A DNA stretch of 64,000 bases from Haloterrigena alkaliphila (lineage in GTDB: Archaea; Halobacteriota; Halobacteria; Halobacteriales; Natrialbaceae). Positions 21,052 through 28,306 of this stretch are shown here, in pieces. The translations under genes and the position numbers were made by a program. A model generated the notes under the pieces. It was not told the origin of the DNA. It saw only the letters and a program-made list of their open reading frames with translations, and ran no database searches. How positions within the stretch are numbered: position 1 is the first letter of the stretch; each line of letters begins with the position of its first letter. The DNA is taken from assembly GCF_017352155.2 (NCBI RefSeq), contig NZ_CP071462.1, positions 1,178,001 to 1,242,000 of the forward strand. Reading direction: 5' to 3'.

Positions 21052-21702
21052 TCAGTCGGCTAACTCGAGCACCGTCTCTCGAAGCTCCGCGGGCGAGTCG
21101 ACGACCTCGTCGGCCGACGAACGATCGATGTCGCCGTGGGCGGCGATCCGGTAGGCGACGACGACCGTCCCGGCGCGGGCCCCCGCCTCGATTCCGTTTT
21201 CGGAGTCCTCGACGACCACGCAGTCCTCGGCGGGAACCCCCACTTCGTCGGTCGCGTACTCGAAGACGTCCGGCGCCGGCTTGCTCGCCGCCTCGATGTC
21301 GTCGGCGCTGATCACGCGATCGAACTCGCCCTCGAGGTCGAAGCGCTCGAGGACCAGGTCGATCCACTCGTGGGGCGAGGAGGAGACGACCGCGGTGGTG
21401 ATCCCGCGCTCGTCGAGTTCCGCGAGGAGGTCGGGGAGGCCGTCGAGCAACTCGACGCGCTCGGTGTAGATCTCCTCGGCGGCCTCGCCGAAGCGGTCCT
21501 CCCACTCCTCGCGGGAGATGGCGGTTCCGTACTCGGCCTCGAGGTAGTCGTAGATCTCGCGGAAGTTCATGCCGCTCGTCTCGGCGAGGTCCACGTCGTC
21601 GTCCGGAACCGCGTCGGGAAAGAGGTCCTCGCGCTCGAACTCGACCCAGTAGTCCTCGCTGTCCACGAGGACGCCGTCCATGTCGAACAGCACTGCGTTC
21701 AT
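21052..21702 (-). CDS. HAD-superfamily phosphatase (beta-phosphoglucomutase-like)
   Basis: This 216-residue cytosolic protein has the HAD nucleophile motif D-M-D-G-V-L-V-D-S at residues 7–15. A helical cap follows at about 18–85. Motif II is V-V-S-S-S-P (Ser/Thr), motif III is K-P-A-P-D, and motif IV is V-V-E-D-S-E-N-G-I. All four catalytic elements are intact. The cap type and motif spacing put it in the phosphoglycolate phosphatase/beta-phosphoglucomutase group, so the substrate is a small sugar phosphate or phosphoglycolate; not resolvable here. No operon partner is evident. Confidence 0.9.
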   Translation of the reverse strand: MNAVLFDMDGVLVDSEDYWVEFEREDLFPDAVPDDDVDLAETSGMNFREIYDYLEAEYGTAISREEWEDRFGEAAEEIYTERVELLDGLPDLLAELDERGITTAVVSSSPHEWIDLVLERFDLEGEFDRVISADDIEAASKPAPDVFEYATDEVGVPAEDCVVVEDSENGIEAGARAGTVVVAYRIAAHGDIDRSSADEVVDSPAELRETVLELAD

Positions 21703-21812
21703 GTGGGCCGGCTACCCGGCCGTCACGGATAGCCGTTTGGCAAGGAGCAATCGGATTCGCGGTTCCAGCGACGACAGTGGAGTGACATCCGACAGCGTAC
21801 TGGCCGCCTCAC

Positions 21813-21953
21813 GTGCGGTGGCGCGCGCTGGCGTCGCACCCGAGCACTGCGAGGGGGCGTCGCCGACGATGCGCGAGGGATGAGCGAACGACCCCCGGGA
21901 GTGAGCGAATCGGCTGGGGAGGGCGTGGCGATCCCCTGTTGCCACGATAGCAG
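21813..21953 (+). repeat. Structured intergenic repeat, family 2, copy A
   Basis: About 141 bp, matched in inverted orientation at 30672–30812. It begins GTGCGGTGGCGCGCGCTGG. A first stem pairs GGCGTCGC-A-CCC with GGG-G-GCGTCGCC, and a 3' hairpin pairs GTGGCGA with TTGCCAC. The conserved middle contains GATGAGCGAACGA and GAGCGAATCGGCTGGGGAGGG. It has no sensible reading frame. It fills most of the 345-base gap between the HAD and DJ-1 genes. Confidence 0.8.
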
Positions 21954-22047
21954 AACGCGTTCCGTACTCGGTCGAAACGAGAGACGCATCTCACAGACTC
22001 ACTCGGGACGAGAGCGATACCGTCGACGGTTTCCAGATCGAACGAGA

Positions 22048-22641
22048 TTACCCGAACACTTCGCCGCGTTCGTACTCCATCTCCTCGCTGACCGCGCTCG
22101 AGACGTCCTCGCCGAACTCCCGCTCGACCAGCCACAGGGCCAGATCGAGCCCCGCCGTCACGCCGCCCGACGTCAGCACGTCGCCGTCGTCGACGACCCG
22201 CTCGTCGACCACGTTCGCCGCGTGGGCCTCGAGGTCCTCCTCCGCGACCTGATGGGTGGCCGCCGGCCGACCCTCGAGCAGAGCCGCTTCGGCCAGCACC
22301 ATCGCGCCGGTACAGACCGACGCAACCGTCGCGCCCTCGGTGTAACACTCGTCGACCCGGTCTGGTAACTCGCCGTCCTCGACGACCGCTCGGACGCCCT
22401 CGTTGGCGCTCGTCCAGCCGCCGCCGGGAACGAGCAGGATGTCGGGCTGGCCGAGCGTTCCCTGGGACTCCACGCGCAGGTCGTGGCTCGCGGTGACCAT
22501 GTCCGTCTCCTCGAGCGTCACCAGAGTCGTCTCGAGGTCGGCGCCGGCCAGGGCAGCGTTCTCGAACACTTCGTACGGTCCGATCGCGTCCAGTTCGTCG
22601 AAGCCGTCGAACAGCACGATTTCGGCGGTGGTATCGGCCAT
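22048..22641 (-). CDS. DJ-1/PfpI family protein
   Basis: The 197-residue protein belongs to the glutamine-amidotransferase-like DJ-1 superfamily. The nucleophile elbow is S-V-C-T-G-A-M-V (Cys near residue 107), an upstream acidic residue is in F-D-G-F-D-E-L-D, and V-P-G-G-G is present. S-G-G-V-T-A-G-L-D is typical of the AraC-coregulator/isonitrile hydratase-like subgroup. Start chosen at an ATG preceded by the TATA-like GTTTATCC about 25 nt upstream. The frame stays open above it (see the gap note). Activity could be glyoxalase, hydratase or chaperone-like. Confidence 0.88.
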   Translation of the reverse strand: MADTTAEIVLFDGFDELDAIGPYEVFENAALAGADLETTLVTLEETDMVTASHDLRVESQGTLGQPDILLVPGGGWTSANEGVRAVVEDGELPDRVDECYTEGATVASVCTGAMVLAEAALLEGRPAATHQVAEEDLEAHAANVVDERVVDDGDVLTSGGVTAGLDLALWLVEREFGEDVSSAVSEEMEYERGEVFG

Positions 22642-22999
22642 GTTACGATCCTCGCCGTCGCGGGATAAACGCGTTGCGCCGAAACGGAACGGATCGAGGG
22701 ACGCACCCCGCGAGCGACTCGCGCAGCCCCGATAGATGTTCTCTCGCGTGGTCTCGAGCAGCGCGTCGAACACCGCGCCGTTGGCGCCGCCGACGAACCA
22801 CTCGCCGGCATCGTTCTCGGGTCCGTCACCGGCGCCGTCGCCGGCACCGGCGCCGTCGCCGTTCGATCGCAGCGCCCGCTTCAGCATCGCCACCTCGTCC
22901 TCGAGATGCTCGAGACGACGAGACGAAACAAACACCTGCGTCCGCGGTAAGTTCGAATCAACGGCACGTCCCGACGACTGCCGGCCGTGGGTTACCGAC
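22642..22999 (-). other. Gap with a coding-like frame upstream of the DJ-1 gene
   Basis: On the minus strand an open frame without a clear start encodes a helical segment L-E-H-L-E-D-E-V-A-M-L-K-R-A-L, a Gly/Ala/Asp linker and E-W-F-V-G-G-A-N-G-A-V. Its third-position GC is high as in real genes, and it fuses in frame to the DJ-1 gene. The DJ-1 promoter lies within its end, so it may be a remnant of a small coiled-coil protein. Confidence 0.3.
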
Positions 23000-23656
23000 A
23001 TGAAACGACGAGCGCTTATCGCGGGGACGGCGGTACTGGCGGCTGGTGCCGGCTGTCTCAACGACGACGAGCCGAACGACGACGATGACGCCGAGTCCGA
23101 CCAGTCCGGACCGCCGTTCGAGGTCACCACCGTCGACGCGCCGGGCAGCGAGGCCGGGACCGTCAGCGTCCCGACCGACGGACAGGTGCAACTGATCAAC
23201 TTCATTCGGACCACCTGTCCGACCAGCCGGGGGATGCTCTCGTACGTCGGCGAGGCTCGCGATCGGCTCGCGGACGCTCACGACGTCGGCCCCGACGAGG
23301 AGGTCCTCGTCATGACCGTCGTCAACGGGAGTGCGGGGCCACAGCCGTCGCCGAGCGAACTGACCGACTTCTGGATCGAACAGGACGGCCACTGGACCGT
23401 CGGCATCGACGAACCGGGCGCCCTGTTCGATCACTACGACGTCACCGGAACCCCCACGACGGTCGCCGTCGACGACACCGGCGAGGTTCACTGGCGCGAC
23501 AGGGGCGGCACTACGGCGGGCAACATGGTCGAGGGCGTCGAACGGGCGCTCGAGGAATCCGACGATGACGCCGGCGAGTCGACGGCCGGAAACGAGTCTG
23601 CGTCGGCTTCGGGGAACGAGACCGAAGCCGTCGCCGCGGCAGCGAACGAGCGGTAA
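23000..23656 (+). CDS. Thioredoxin-fold lipoprotein (TlpA/redoxin-like)
   Basis: This 218-residue protein begins M-K-R-R-A-L-I-A-G, with a hydrophobic stretch and a lipobox G-A-G-C (Cys19). It is therefore exported, probably by Tat, and lipid-anchored. An acidic linker leads to a thioredoxin-like domain (about 45–185). The active-site position reads T-T-C-P-T-S-R rather than C-x-x-C, leaving one cysteine; the cis-Pro loop is T-G-T-P-T-T-V. It lacks the resolving Cys, so it may act as a peroxiredoxin- or BCP-type or monothiol redoxin. The tail after residue 185 is Asp/Ser/Ala-rich and disordered. Confidence 0.82.
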   Translation: MKRRALIAGTAVLAAGAGCLNDDEPNDDDDAESDQSGPPFEVTTVDAPGSEAGTVSVPTDGQVQLINFIRTTCPTSRGMLSYVGEARDRLADAHDVGPDEEVLVMTVVNGSAGPQPSPSELTDFWIEQDGHWTVGIDEPGALFDHYDVTGTPTTVAVDDTGEVHWRDRGGTTAGNMVEGVERALEESDDDAGESTAGNESASASGNETEAVAAAANER

Positions 23657-24115
23657 CGCGACCGCTCCGCGAGACCGCTCACGTGCACACTATTTCGGGA
23701 ATCAGTTCTGTACAAGTGGAAACTGACGGTGAGAGGGGCGACGGCGGTGGTTCCTCTCAGACACTCCGCCGTCGGCCCAGTTCGGTCTCCGTCGGCCCAG
23801 TTCGGTCTCCGTCGGCCCAGTTCGGTCTCCGTCGGCCCAGTTCGGTCTCCGTCGGCCCAGTTCGGTCTCCGTCGGCCCAGTTCGGTCTCCGTCGGCCCCG
23901 TCCGCGGCCAGTTCGTCTATGCGCTGTCGCGCGCGCCCGACACACCCGGCAGTTCCGCTGCACCACTGCTGTCGTGGTCGCAGCCCGGTTCGATCGGTCT
24001 CAAATGGCGACCAAACCGAAGAAAACGTCCGGTAAACGGCTTCAAATGCTCGAAAACCGCGTTGACGAGCGTCCCCCTTCAAGTCGATCCGGCGACCCAG
24101 AGGGAGATGCGAGCT
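23657..24115. other. Gap holding a 20-bp tandem repeat
   Basis: 459 bases without a supported gene. The centre is the tandem repeat annotated at 23771–23897. The part from 23900 to 24115 shows no further structure; the promoter for the gene at 24116 is not obvious. Confidence 0.4.
23771..23897. repeat. 20-bp tandem repeat, about 6.3 units
   Basis: The unit GTCGGCCCAGTTCGGTCTCC repeats perfectly from 23771 with a period of 20 bp for six copies and a partial seventh that degenerates near 23897. The period is not a multiple of three and the frames are not gene-like. The array sits between convergent-free plus-strand genes. Confidence 0.95.
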
Positions 24116-24718
24116 ATGAAACGAACAACGCTCATCGCAGCCGTCTTCGCAGTACTGATCGTCGCAACCGGGTTCGTCGCTGCAGCACCCGGCAACGCAT
24201 CCGTGTCCCTGGATGCGGACGCAAACGCAAACGCGAACAGTACCGACGAACGACACTCGACCGACGAACGACACGCGAACGAACAGGCGGATCGAAGCGA
24301 GAACGAGTCCGCTGCCGGCGCCGCAGACGAGCGGAACGGACAGGGTCCGAACGGCGAGCTCCCCGCCCAGGTGCCCGAACACGTCTCCGCGATTCACGAC
24401 GTGATCTCGTCGTTCCTGAACGGTGCCCTCGAGAACCCGCTCGGCGAGGCGATCAGCGAGGTCACCCCGGACGACGAGGACGCTGACGAGATCGAGGAAG
24501 ACGAGGCCGACGACTCTGACAGCGACGAAGCCGACGAATCGGACGAAAACGAGAGCGACGACACCGATGAGGCAGACGAGGACGACGCTAACGACGCTGA
24601 CAGCGACGATGCTGACGACGTCGATGACGACACCGACGGCGACGATACCGACGAATCGGACGAAGACGAGACTGAGCAGTCCGACGACGAGACCGAATCG
24701 GAGGACAGCGACGAATAA
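24116..24718 (+). CDS. Secreted, highly acidic Asp/Glu-repeat protein
   Basis: The 200-residue product has a Sec-type signal peptide (residues 1–24, ending V-A-A-A-P). An Asn/Asp/Glu-rich segment carries repeated T-D-E-R-H. A short hydrophobic amphipathic helix (about 92–115: V-S-A-I-H-D-V-I-S-S-F-L) follows, and then nearly 80 residues of Asp, Glu and Ser. No enzymatic domain is visible. Such proteins may bind cations at the cell surface. Codon use is normal for the genome, and low-complexity Asp tails are common in haloarchaeal secreted proteins. Function unknown. Confidence 0.75.
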   Translation: MKRTTLIAAVFAVLIVATGFVAAAPGNASVSLDADANANANSTDERHSTDERHANEQADRSENESAAGAADERNGQGPNGELPAQVPEHVSAIHDVISSFLNGALENPLGEAISEVTPDDEDADEIEEDEADDSDSDEADESDENESDDTDEADEDDANDADSDDADDVDDDTDGDDTDESDEDETEQSDDETESEDSDE

Positions 24719-24968
24719 ACAGGTGCGTTCCTGATCCACGGATCACCTCCCCGCTGACGCTTCACCGCACCCCCACACGCTCCTGCTGACCCTCCGCGAC
24801 ACCCCCACACGCTCCTGCTGACGCGCAATGGAACCCCTCCACTCACCCCCGTTGACGCCACTGTCGCTCCGAATCCGCGTTTCTCGAGTCGATCACCGGT
24901 CCGAGAGCGTGCCGCAAGCGGACGGTCCGCGTTAGTTCGACGGTTGACGCGAAACGCCACCTTTCGAG

Positions 24969-24978
24969 TACTTTAAGC
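24969..24978 (+). promoter_or_regulatory. Promoter deciding the start at 25001
   Basis: TACTTTAAG is centred about 27 nt before ATG 25001, predicting a leaderless transcript. An alternative start at 24980 would lie upstream of the transcription start. Confidence 0.6.
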
Positions 24979-25000
24979 GATGGCACAGGCATCGACCGGT

Positions 25001-26170
25001 ATGAACGGTCGCGCCGGCGTTGCGCTCGTGGTCGTCGCGGTACTCCTCGTCGGAACGGGACCGGCCGTCGCCATCACCGGTGCTCCGGGTACCGAACGGC
25101 CACAGCCGAGCCCGCTGACGCTCCAGCAGGATCAAATAGACGCCGACGAAGTCCGGATGGACCTCGCGCTCCGGTCCAACGGGACCGCGGAGTGGACCCT
25201 CGAGTTCTGGATCCGGCTCGACGACGAGGAGAGCACGACGGCGTTCGAGTCGCTGCAGGCTGACATCCGGGACGAGCCGGAAAACCACACGCAGTCGTTC
25301 GCCGACCGGATGAACGAGACGGTCGCGACGGCGAGCGAGGCGACGGGCCGGGAGATGGCCGCCGACGGGTTCGACGCGAGTACCGAGCGCCAGTCGCTCG
25401 CGCGGGAGTACGGCGTCGTCAGGTACACGTTCCGCTGGCACGGGTTCGCGGCCGTCGATGGCGACGAACTCCGCGCCGGCGACGCCCTCGAGGGAATCTT
25501 CCTCGACGACGGAACGCGGCTGCTGATCGAGTGGCCGGAGGGGTACGAGCGAACGTCCGTCGCGCCCGATCCGGACGACGAACGCGACCGCGCGGTGATC
25601 TGGCGGGGCGGCGAGACCGACTTCGTCTCCGGCGAGCCCCGAGTCGTCGTTACCGCCGCCGAAAGCGGACTCAGCACGGCGATGTTCGCCGGAGCCGCAG
25701 TCGTCGCGATCGGCCTCGCCGCCGGCGCGTGGTGGTACCGAAACCGCGCGTCGACGGCGGAGCGAGCGGCCGACGGTGACGAGGACTCGGGGCGCGATTC
25801 CGGTACGGGTTCCGACCCCGATTCCGTCACGGATTCCGGCCCCGTCGCAGCGTCGACGACCGACGAATCGGCGGCGACGGGCGGTACCGATCGGCCGGAT
25901 ATGGAACTCCTCAGCAACGAGGAACAGGTCCTCCGACTCGTCAGGGACCGCGGCGGCCGGATGAAACAGCAGGCAGTCGTCGAGGAACTCGAGTGGACCG
26001 ACGCGAAGACCAGCAAGGTGGTCAGCGGACTCCGCGAGGACGGAAAACTCGAGTCGTTCCGACTCGGCCGCGAGAACGTGCTCTCGCTCCCCGAGACGGA
26101 CGAGACTGGCACGAACGAGACTGGCACGAACGAGGCCGGAACGGAGGCCGGAAGTGACGGTGTCGAATGA
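25001..26170 (+). CDS. Membrane-anchored winged-helix regulator
   Basis: This 389-residue protein has an N-terminal signal/anchor (residues 5–25) and an extracytoplasmic domain of about 190 residues (DUF7345-like) with F-E-S-L-Q and Y-G-V-V-R-Y-T-F-R-W. A single transmembrane helix is at about residue 220 (M-F-A-G-A-A-V-V-A-I-G), followed by a Ser/Thr/Asp linker. A C-terminal winged helix (about 295–365) carries E-E-Q-V-L-R-L-V and K-T-S-K-V-V-S-G-L (DUF7343-like). It reads as a one-component transmembrane sensor. The TATA-like CTTTAAG at 24971–24977 lies 27 nt before the ATG at 25001, so the upstream Met at 24980 is rejected. Tail: T-N-E-T-G repeats. Confidence 0.85.
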   Translation: MNGRAGVALVVVAVLLVGTGPAVAITGAPGTERPQPSPLTLQQDQIDADEVRMDLALRSNGTAEWTLEFWIRLDDEESTTAFESLQADIRDEPENHTQSFADRMNETVATASEATGREMAADGFDASTERQSLAREYGVVRYTFRWHGFAAVDGDELRAGDALEGIFLDDGTRLLIEWPEGYERTSVAPDPDDERDRAVIWRGGETDFVSGEPRVVVTAAESGLSTAMFAGAAVVAIGLAAGAWWYRNRASTAERAADGDEDSGRDSGTGSDPDSVTDSGPVAASTTDESAATGGTDRPDMELLSNEEQVLRLVRDRGGRMKQQAVVEELEWTDAKTSKVVSGLREDGKLESFRLGRENVLSLPETDETGTNETGTNEAGTEAGSDGVE

Positions 26171-26350
26171 CGGCTGGGACGACCGACCACGTCGAGTCGG
26201 GTACCAAGCGGGCGGCCGAACGGATCGGCCGAAATCGGTCGAAATCGACGGACGGCGGCGGATCGAAAACGGCGTTGAATGGCGTTAACCGTCGGAGAAC
26301 CCAAGGCATCGTCTCACGAGTATATCACCACCCGAAGACAACGAACACCA

Positions 26351-27067
26351 ATGAATCGAACCACATCGATCGCACTGGCAGCGGTCCTCCTCGTCGCGAC
26401 GGTCGCAGCCCCCCTCGCTGCGGCGAGCGTCGTCTCGAGCGGCAGTACCCAGAACAATCCCGCTGACGGTGGCAACGAGTCGATCGCACCCGGCGAACGG
26501 TTCGCCGCCGCCGTCGGCGTCCAGAACGCCGAAATCGAGGGCGACGTCTCGGAACGCGCCCTCGGCGCCAGGATCTCGAACGCCGAGACGAACGAGTCAA
26601 AAGCGGCCGTCATCGCGACGCACGTCGAGGAGAGCGAGACGCGACTGGCGAAACTCGAGGACAGGCTCGAGACGTTGAACGAGTCCCGCGAGGCCGGCGA
26701 CCTCAGCGACGGGCGGTACCGGGCGAAGGTCGCGACGATCGTCGCCGAGATGCGCGCGATCGAGCGACAGGCGACGGTAGCCGAACGGGGCGCGGTCGGA
26801 CTGTCGGCCGAGCTGGCCGAGCGCGGGATCGACCGCGAGTCGATCCGAACGCTGCGAGACCGCGCCGGTGAACTCGGCGGGCCGAACACCGCGTCGATCG
26901 CTCGCTCGATCGCCGGCGACGACGTCGGGCGGCCGGCGAGTACCGACCGCGGGCCTGGCGCTCCGACCGACGTCCCCGGCGCGAATCGGTCCGACGAACG
27001 AGGTCTCAGCGACGAACGGGATCTCGAAAACGGAAACGAGACGGGCGGAGAATCGAACGATAGCTGA
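26351..27067 (+). CDS. Secreted coiled-coil protein of unknown function
   Basis: The 238-residue product has a signal peptide (residues 1–25). A long helical region with heptad-like Leu and Ala follows at about 55–190, for example T-R-L-A-K-L-E-D-R-L-E-T-L-N-E-S. The C-terminus is a disordered Asp/Asn/Gly/Pro-rich tail. A TATA-like GTATATCACC at about 26318–26327 is 28 nt before the ATG. It follows the membrane regulator on the same strand with its own promoter. No catalytic motif is seen. Similar haloarchaeal proteins with a signal peptide and helical domain are unannotated. Confidence 0.75.
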   Translation: MNRTTSIALAAVLLVATVAAPLAAASVVSSGSTQNNPADGGNESIAPGERFAAAVGVQNAEIEGDVSERALGARISNAETNESKAAVIATHVEESETRLAKLEDRLETLNESREAGDLSDGRYRAKVATIVAEMRAIERQATVAERGAVGLSAELAERGIDRESIRTLRDRAGELGGPNTASIARSIAGDDVGRPASTDRGPGAPTDVPGANRSDERGLSDERDLENGNETGGESNDS

Positions 27068-27258
27068 GAGCGACCGCAGTCGTGCAGCCGTTCGATGGTG
27101 TTCGGTACCGTGGGCAAGTGAATAGTCGTAGTCGACGCGTACGTGACGGTCGATACCGCGGCCGGAACCGCCGAGAACGTGTTTTTGAGCACTGAACGCA
27201 CGACGACAGGCGGCCGTTCGTCCGCGAGTTTAAGTACCAGAACGCGGCCAGACCGCCC

Positions 27259-28035
27259 ATGATCGACGATTCGATCCGCGTGCTCGCGGGCGACTGCACC
27301 GTCATCGCCGAGAGCGCCGACCGGGAGGAGTACCGCGGTCGGGTGACGACCATCGTCAAGCCCGACAACACCGTGCTGGTCCACGACGCCGACGGCTACC
27401 AGCCGGTCGCGTGGCTCACCCGCGCCGACAGCGTCTCGAGCGATCGTGCGAACGACTTCACGCTCGTCGCGAAGAAGGACACCCAGACGCTGCGGATCGC
27501 CGCCCACGACCGGGACGGGTTCGCCAGCTATCCCACCTCCGCCGCGGGGACGCCCGTCGGGCGGTGTCCCGACTGCGGCGCCGCCCTCGTGCGCTCGAGC
27601 GGCGTCCACTGCGTCGGCTGCGGAGAGCGCTACGGCGTGCCCGCCGACGCCACGATCCGCGACGAGCAGTGCGACTGCGACTGCGGCCTCCCCAGAATGC
27701 GCGTCGAGCGCGGTCTCGCCTTCAACGTCTGCCTCGACCGGGCCTGCGAGTCCCTCGACGCGGCGGTCCGCGAGGCCTTCGACCGCGAGTGGGACTGTCC
27801 CGAACCCGACTGCGACGGCGACCTCCGGATCCTCCGCCGGGGCGGCCTCATCGCCGGCTGCGAGCACTACCCCGACTGCGACACCGGCTTCGCCGTCCCC
27901 GCCGGCGTCGTCGACGGCGAGTGCGGCTGCGGCCTCCCCACGTTCGAGACCGCCAGCGGAACGCGCTGCCTCGACGCCACGTGCCAAAAAGGGCTAGCGA
28001 GGGCGCTCGAGGCCGACTCCGCGGCCGACGACTAA
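27259..28035 (+). CDS. NucS-N-like domain protein with topoisomerase-type zinc ribbons
   Basis: The 258-residue protein starts with a domain closely like the DNA-binding N-terminus of endonuclease NucS/DUF91: V-L-A-G-D-C-T-V, then V-K-P-D-N-T-V-L-V-H-D, then G-Y-Q-P-V. The NucS nuclease domain is absent. Instead there are at least three Cys clusters: C-P-D-C-G...C-V-G-C-G (about 97–117), C-D-C-D-C-G, C-P-E-P-D-C-D-G...C-E-H-Y-P-D-C (about 178–205) and C-G-C-G. The third is the C4 zinc ribbon found at topoisomerase I C-termini. It should bind ssDNA or flap DNA without cutting. A TATA-like GTTTAAGTA at 27229–27237 gives a leaderless start. Confidence 0.85.
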   Translation: MIDDSIRVLAGDCTVIAESADREEYRGRVTTIVKPDNTVLVHDADGYQPVAWLTRADSVSSDRANDFTLVAKKDTQTLRIAAHDRDGFASYPTSAAGTPVGRCPDCGAALVRSSGVHCVGCGERYGVPADATIRDEQCDCDCGLPRMRVERGLAFNVCLDRACESLDAAVREAFDREWDCPEPDCDGDLRILRRGGLIAGCEHYPDCDTGFAVPAGVVDGECGCGLPTFETASGTRCLDATCQKGLARALEADSAADD

Positions 28036-28091
28036 CATCCTCCCGACAGAGCGAATTCCCACCGGCGACAGCCGCCCGACCAACCGGCGTG

Positions 28092-28222
28092 CGGTGGGTG
28101 GGACTGAAAGGGGCTGTCCCCGTCCGGGAAGCCGGACGACGCAAGGACCGCAGCCGAACGGAGTGAGGCGAGGACCACAGCGAGTCCTGCGACCGGACGG
28201 GGTCAGGGGCTTTCGAGGTGTT
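28092..28222 (+). repeat. Structured repeat, family 1, copy 1 (covarying stem)
   Basis: About 130 nt, beginning GGTGGGTGGGACTGAAAG and ending GGGGCTTTCGAGGTG. GAAAG 28106–28110 pairs with CTTTC 28210–28214. CTGTCCCCGTCCGG (28114–28127) pairs with CCGGACGGGGTCAG (28193–28206), one mismatch. Conserved interior: GACGACGCAAGGACCGC. Copies 2 and 3 are at 58261–58385 and 58115–58240. It lies between the zinc-ribbon gene and endA. Confidence 0.85.
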
Positions 28223-28306
28223 CGAATCGGATGTAGCCACTCGAGTAGCAGTCGAGAAGAGGAATCGATCCGCAGCCACTTAATCCCGGACCGACAAACC
28301 CCGGCT

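Noticed and set aside
23771-23897. Tandem array as a CRISPR
   Set aside because: Units are directly adjacent with no variable spacers. The same holds for the arrays at 37511 and 53446.
26167-26466. A 99-codon ORF overlapping the regulator stop
   Set aside because: It covers the promoter and 5' part of the secreted protein gene at 26351 in another frame, and its composition is not gene-like.
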